NCBI GenBank assembly: GCA_037074705.1
Contig: CM073590.1
Location: 181,816,746-181,880,745, forward strand
DNA: 64,000 nt
Direction of reading: 5' to 3'
From: Zhengitettix transpicula
Taxonomy: Eukaryota > Arthropoda > Insecta > Orthoptera > Tetrigidae
The translations under genes and the position numbers were made by a program. Positions 58,018-64,000 of this stretch are shown here, in pieces (the first letter of the stretch is position 1; the number at the start of each line of letters is the position of its first letter). The notes beneath the pieces are model-generated. The model made no database searches. It saw only the letters and a program-made list of their open reading frames with translations, and was not told the origin of the DNA.

Positions 58018-61000
58018 CACGATGTAGAATGAAATTGTAAAAAAATGATATGACAAGTGATAATAATATTTATAATGTAGTATGAATGGATTGGAATTAG
58101 AACGATCAATGTGTAGATCTCTACCAACTGATTACATGTGTATATAATACAAAACTAGTGACAATGAGATGTGTTGGATAATAATAATGATGTCCTTGCT
58201 TCTATAATGTAGAAAAATTGGTGAAATTTGGTACACAATTTCAGCATAATTATTTGTCAGTTAAAAAGAATCATATCGTGAACATAATGATACCGACTTT
58301 TAAATAAAGAGTCAGTATCCATTATGAAATGCAGATCACCAACGTATCCTATAAAATACGAACTAAAATGTCAATAATTTAATTAGGTGTAAAGTAAGAT
58401 AAAATTTCATATGGAGATAAATAGTATGTCGGATTGAATGCTGTTAGGGACTAATGAAAGTACTACCGAATGCAATTCAAAAGACGGAAGTATTAATTAC
58501 TTCTGGGAAAGAGTGTTTATTTCCTCGACGGAATTCACGTGTAACAAGAACGGAATTGAGCTTTAAAGACAGTAATCCTTGATGGCTGTACTTCGTGTTT
58601 TTCAAGTCCGCCTTTTTTTTCTATTTTTCGGAGAGGCGCAAGAGCCGTGGAATTCTGCCGTAATTAAAAGTTCTGTCTGCAGAAGTTCTTGTCTTACACG
58701 CTGACTTTGGCAATTGCGCAGACTCGCATGCTCCCGTTCCCGCTCCCGCTCCGATCCCAATCGATGTTAATGCGAAAAGTTCCGGAGAAACCTGCGGGCA
58801 GAAATTAGAACAAAATGTCCGGCCACATCCAACAAAGTACTTATTGTTTGTGCTGGACAATTCACCCAACGGTACGCGTTCGAAACGAGGTCAGAAAGAG
58901 GCCGAACGTTGTATTTGATAGGCGAATTATGGAAGATAAAATTACTGCCAAGCTAAAACGTTCAGCCATTATGAGGTAAAGGACAGTGATATGTATAAAA
59001 TGGAAATAGAAATAATCAGTATAAATAAGGATATTATCTCAAAAGTGAATTATAATCTGGAAAATACATATTCACTCGAATCTAAACTTAATCTAAACGA
59101 TTCCTGATTTTGGAGGATCTTACGTAGTCCTCGGCACGGAAAATCCGACAGTAATTGAGCTCAAAATCAAGGGACTCATAATTAAGTGCTGTAATCTACA
59201 TTTCATAAGAGGTGATATTTCCCCATCGTTACACTTAATGTGTAAATTATAATAAAAATTGAAGCAGCCATTACAAATCATCTTTCATATTTGAATATTA
59301 CGATGATAGTATAAAGCCGTGTTACTTTCCAAAAAAAAAAAGATTTTCTTTAAAATTATTTAGGTATGAGAGAAATACGAACGAACGCTTCCGTAAACTT
59401 AATTCTAACTGCTCGATGTTATTGGAGAAATTAAACAGGATCTATAAAATCTTATTAAGTTTGTCATGCAGATCCACTAATATGAATTATTTTATTTTAT
59501 TTATTAGCCGGCCACAATTGTCCCAAGCTTAATGGTAACAGTTCCTGTATATACATAGTCGATTTATTATTATATTTATAACAATATGAAGTAACCATAC
59601 TTCTGATACGTTTATAATATAATTAAATGATATATCTAGGCTTAAGCAGTCTCTGGAATTATGTCCCGGTACGGTTTTACACAATGTACACAACTGTAAA
59701 TTGTAATTTACTCTCAACGTCTCATACATTAAACGGATATTCAATATTATGAGACAAATTTGATAGTAAATCGTATTAGAACATAAACTGACCGTTGAGG
59801 AATGAATACTTGTCCACACGCGTATATCTAAAACTTCGATGAATTTTAAGTAATAATCACATTTGTCAGCAAAGATGGTAATGCCTGTAAGCATCTTAAA
59901 TTCATTACGAGCCGATTTGTGTAAGACTGATAGCGGAAAAGCGGTTCGAATTCCTAGAATCGATACAAACCATGAAAATAAAAGATCGAAATTAGATTGA
60001 TTTCATTTATTTATTTCATTAGTCCTCTCATGAGGAAAAAGGATACATCATTAAAACATAGGCCTACTTATTGGATGCTACAATTAATAAAAATAAGATA
60101 TTAACATAAACGTAACTAAAAACTGGAACACAATTTTTTCTGTCCAACATAACTTTAAGTACGATATGGTAATAATAATAAAAATTCCTTAATGATACTA
60201 TTTGACGATGTATACTATTTGCAGTATGAAAACAAATTCAACACACACAAGGTAAAATAATAATATTTAGTTTGACTGGCTCTGTTTGTTGCTTGCCCAT
60301 TGACGACGCTCGCTTTGTCGTCTCCTTCCGTTACGTTACGTTCGAATTCCATAACATGTCAACTTACCCTACTAAGACACAAGAAGGTACACTTCAACGA
60401 AAGCTATTAACAATTTTTTTTTTCCATTTCATGAGAGTAACTGCTTTGTGTGATACTATTTCCATAGTTTCGTAAAGGCAATATTTCCCTCTCCCGCTTC
60501 TGTACGTTACCCAAATGGTGAATATATTCAATCCTATACGACTCAGTATTCCAAATTGGTTCTAATCAATGATCGGTATGCGATTACCAGCAATTATCTC
60601 CGTACTGGCCACTTACCCAACCACAGTTTAACTACTTCCGCCATGTAACGCCCAGTTAATTACTATTATTAGTTTCCGTAACTGCTGATTTTGATATTGG
60701 AAGGTATTTCCTTATTCGAAACCAAAAATTCATGAATTATCTGCATATCGCCCTAAATAAAATCCATGACTATCACGGCCTTGTAGCCCAAAAGACAATG
60801 CAACCATCGGCAAAAGTCTAACACAGTGACAACATTAAATATCTCTAAGAATATATAAGGACTGATAAATGTATCCTGAATAATTTTCAGCTGTTGCATT
60901 AATTTATTCCGAGCTTAGGACTGTCATTTGTTTGGATGTTTTGAAGGTATTTGAACAGGTATTTAATTCTGTACTGATAATATTGGGTACACGTTATCCT

Positions 61001-64000
61001 CCGTAGAATTTAATCTCCTTGATTGGGTTGATCCTCGTGAACTTCGTTGGTATAATAAAAAAAATTTAATTTAACTCAAATTAATCATTTTGTCTTTACA
61101 AAAGAGAATAATAATAATATTCTGAGAAACAACATTGAAAATCCTGATGTATACTATTAACTCAGCGTATATAATATTTCAAATGGGAATCCTACGCAAC
61201 AATATGTGGGATGAATTTAACACAACTGAAAATTACTCAGTAAATTATTAGTTTCAAAACTCCTATTTTCTGATTATATTTTGTTAACTATTTTTTTAAC
61301 TTTATCCAACAATACTTCCACTTTCCCTGGACATCTTACTCAAAGTACTCTCATATCACGGCTCCTCTCTGGCGTCCTCTCGCCTACGCCACGATTTTTC
61401 GACTGCATCCTTTCCGCCCACTGAATTCCCCTCCGTCGATGTTCAAATTTCCGTCCCACCTCACGAAGGTTACCTCGCCGATAATTTTTCACGCACAATT
61501 GAGAGAAGAGATCAAAGTCCTTTGAAATTCTTGTCAAAATTCCAATATTAAAAAACGTGAACTGTTTTACATAAAAAAAACATCTTCGACCAGGCTCTAA
61601 TTACAATACATTTGTGATTTCATCAAAGTAACGGGAGGTTTCAAGATGTAACGCTGTAAGAAGAAATACATTAATTGTCACTCTAGAAAACTCCAAAATA
61701 AAATTACAAGGAAATTAAAAATTATTTTCAGATCTGTCAAAAATTTATCAGGAATTAAAACAAGCAACTTTATTATAAATTAAAGTAAGTAATTTTTGTT
61801 CATAGTCACTGTCTTCGTATTACGTAAAAATTAATTTATTTTAAAATGAAAAATATTTATTAGTATATCTTCCATTGATCAGATAATTTTTTACTGAACG
61901 GGGAGATCCAGGGATAAATTTTATTGTGTATTGTTCCTTCAAAATTATTTAGGGCTACTAAAGTATGATGTAGTCTAGATTCCTGCTGTAATTTTTGGCC
62001 AATTATAATGAAATCCAGCCTTGAGGATGGTGCTTTCATTTTTTTCTAACCATATACAATCGCAGCGGCAGTCTTCGATAATAAATTATAATGTATTCGA
62101 TACGAATTTTCAACCATTTGCTAACGTTCTTTAACAGAAAACAGCGTGATGCAATTCCCCAGCATTGAAAAATTATGGACGTATTATCAAATCGTTTAAA
62201 GAACTACGTTAATATAGGAATGGATAAGTGTAATATTACATTATTTAAGTGTATCAAAATAAATATTTTGAAGTTGTTTGAGATGGGATGAAACTCGTTA
62301 ACCTTATGAGCGAGGAAGTCGGAAAATCGACACAGTTGGCCTAGCAACATTAATGTGAAATTTTGATCCTTACTAGACGCGCGAATCCCTGACATATTTA
62401 TTGGAGCACAACCGTAGCTAATACCAGTTTATTTATTGCTACTATTTCGGTACAAATCATACAACTTTGAGATTCGTGGTGCCGGAAATGGCATCACTCG
62501 ACGACTAGTACTTAACAGCTTTAATATTTCTTTTTCTTTTATGGCAATCAAGCCTCAAGCTTAATTTATATAACAAAAATCATTGGATATATTCATTCTG
62601 AATAGTTTCTTAATTTACAAGGAGGAATAAATACTTTATCGTCGTATTAGATGATAATGAATTGAAACGGATTTATTTTGTTCTCAATAATAACTTGGGA
62701 ATGAATAAAATAACCGAGAAATATGTAACAAATATCATCATCACAGCTTCAAACAGTTAATGCAGACAATGAAATTAAGTTCTGAAATTGCAGGACATAT
62801 TCCATCATATGAAACTATTACTGGTGCTCGAATTGTTTATATTCTTGCGCTAATCTCTGGAATGTAGTTGTTGGAACACAGGACTTTGTTTCCTGTCCAA
62901 ACAAAACTTTAACGTAGAGTCGTATTTGCAGCTGACCGCTGTTGTAATTGCACGCTTGTCTGACCTAGAAACCCGCTATCAATACGCGTTTGCAACGGTT
63001 GAAGTCGTTTTCGGATGTTTGCAGAGGTTTACGACCCATGGAAGCTGTTCAGATCTACCGTCTCACTTCAGACATTAAATAGGTATTTTACATGCTCAGC
63101 CGTCGTGTTTCCCACCTTAGAAAAAATTTCTCACCCTTGTCGGACTATGGAGTAGCCACTCATGAACACCATTTTGAAAATAAATAACTCGAAGTACTTA
63201 ATAGGATACTAAATTATTGATTTAGAACTTACAACGGTGTAAAAAGCCAAATACAAAAAATCACTAAAATAAATTTAATTTATTTATTGTTAGTTAGTAA
63301 TTATATAATTATTTCTCTTATAGTTAATATATATTTTATCCATTTGTAAGGACCAAACACAACTAAATATCTTAAATGTGCTATCTGTGGATGTTTTTAC
63401 CTACATATGGTATTATTAGAGAATATAAATTTATTAGAACAGAACTTTGGTTCTATCAGAATTAACAGAAAAAAATTACGTTCGTTTGTTATAACAAATA
63501 ATCACACGAAAAAAGAAACAATGTTCTCTAAAAGCTTCAAGAAAGATAATAAAATCGCTTCCTGGGCTCATAATATACAGAATTTGAAACTAGCTGTTAC
63601 CATGAAATTATACTTCATTCAAGTGAACACGATTTATGACTCTTCACCAAAACACATTAGTAATGGTTTGAACCAACCTCAACAACTACTAATTAATTCA
63701 GAAACATTAGTGTAATGCAAACTCATAATTAAACGTCAAAAAACAACAGAAGAATTACGTAATATGCTAAAACCTTTTGTTATCCACGTTTCGCAGTTGT
63801 GAATAAAAAAGTATTTACTTTTTAAAAAATATTTTAAATCTCATAAATTATACAATAAATATCGGTTACTTTTATACATAATAATATATTCGTATTCGTA
63901 AAATATTCGTAATGGATTTGAAAAGGGTTTAGTAGAGTGCGAACGCTACTCAGTGACGTTGGGTGATTTCATGGTTTTATTATGCAACAGAGCGACACAC
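58006..64000. other. Unassigned sequence
   Basis: No gene, RNA or known repeat was recognised in these 6 kb. GC-richer patches occur at about 58600-58920 (with a short CCCGTT/CCCGCT hexamer run) and about 61350-61500. Open frames at 58621-58869 (minus), 59529-59894 (minus) and 63407-63715 (plus, 102 residues) have no family resemblance I can name. This is the only long part of the window lacking the LTR family. Confidence 0.35.

Noticed and set aside
1..64000. Roughly 90 open frames of 60-144 codons as possible genes
   Set aside because: They are scattered on both strands and overlap repeats, and many start at non-ATG codons. None shows a domain except where I called a transposon relic. An intron-bearing host gene with short exons cannot be excluded, but nothing supports one.

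Overview
This is an AT-rich eukaryotic (animal nuclear) window with no convincing host gene. Open frames are short and interrupted everywhere, and no exon series, rRNA or functional tRNA gene was seen. The transposon relics (mariner, Penelope-like, Jockey-like and RTE-type LINEs, several tRNA-derived SINEs) and the Ty3/gypsy-style LTRs point to an arthropod, most likely an insect with a large repeat-rich genome such as a cockroach, termite or stick insect. That placement is an inference from repeat content only. | The dominant structure is one family of about 0.9-1.2 kb repeats, present 13 times (12 near full length, 1 truncated). They begin TGTAAT, end ATTACA, and nearly all sit in (TA)n tracts. 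One copy (41554-42430) lies outside a TA tract and has a clean 4-bp duplication, ATAC, on both sides. With the TG...CA ends this identifies them as solo LTRs rather than MITEs. All copies share a candidate initiator (GTCAGATTTCGTTC), a conserved element after it (AAACCCAGT...GACCCTGAGA), a downstream AATAAA, and in the upstream (U3) part usually a CpG-rich box AAAATGGCGTATGCGCGC. The position of AATAAA fixes the sense strand: 10 copies are minus and 3 plus. No gag, pol or env internal region is present. | Layout: 1-3.05 kb, unassigned sequence with a small foldback element at 1.67 kb; 3.06-4.15 and 6.83-7.72 kb, LTR copies 1 and 2; 10.48-10.93 kb, a 224-bp tandem duplication; 12.68-14.64 kb, LTR copies 3 and 4 back to back; 15.1 kb, a SINE; 15.4-16.1 kb, a Penelope-like GIY-YIG relic; 17.69-19.56 kb, a degenerate array with a roughly 250-bp period; 20.33-20.61 kb, a 28-bp minisatellite fused to a foldback element; 21.63-22.67 kb, LTR copy 5; 25.9-27.0 kb, an RTE-type LINE relic interrupted by truncated LTR copy 6; 30.9-31.8 and 34.9-35.8 kb, LTR copies 7 and 8; 37.08-38.03 kb, three pieces of a poly(A)-tailed retroposon; 39.09-40.03 kb, a Jockey-like relic; 41.55-42.43 kb, LTR copy 9; 43.3 kb, a SINE; 45.5-46.75 kb, a second array related to 17.7 kb; 48.76-49.29 kb, a mariner relic; 49.33-50.58 kb, another copy of the retroposon with a different solo LTR inside it; 52.75-54.88 kb, LTR copies 10 and 11; 55.7 kb, a SINE; 56.0-57.95 kb, LTR copies 12 and 13; 58-64 kb, no recognised feature. 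| The window reads as heterochromatin-like or intergenic sequence built from layered retroelement insertions. The LTR family, its affinity for TA tracts and its conserved internal motifs are the most informative finding.
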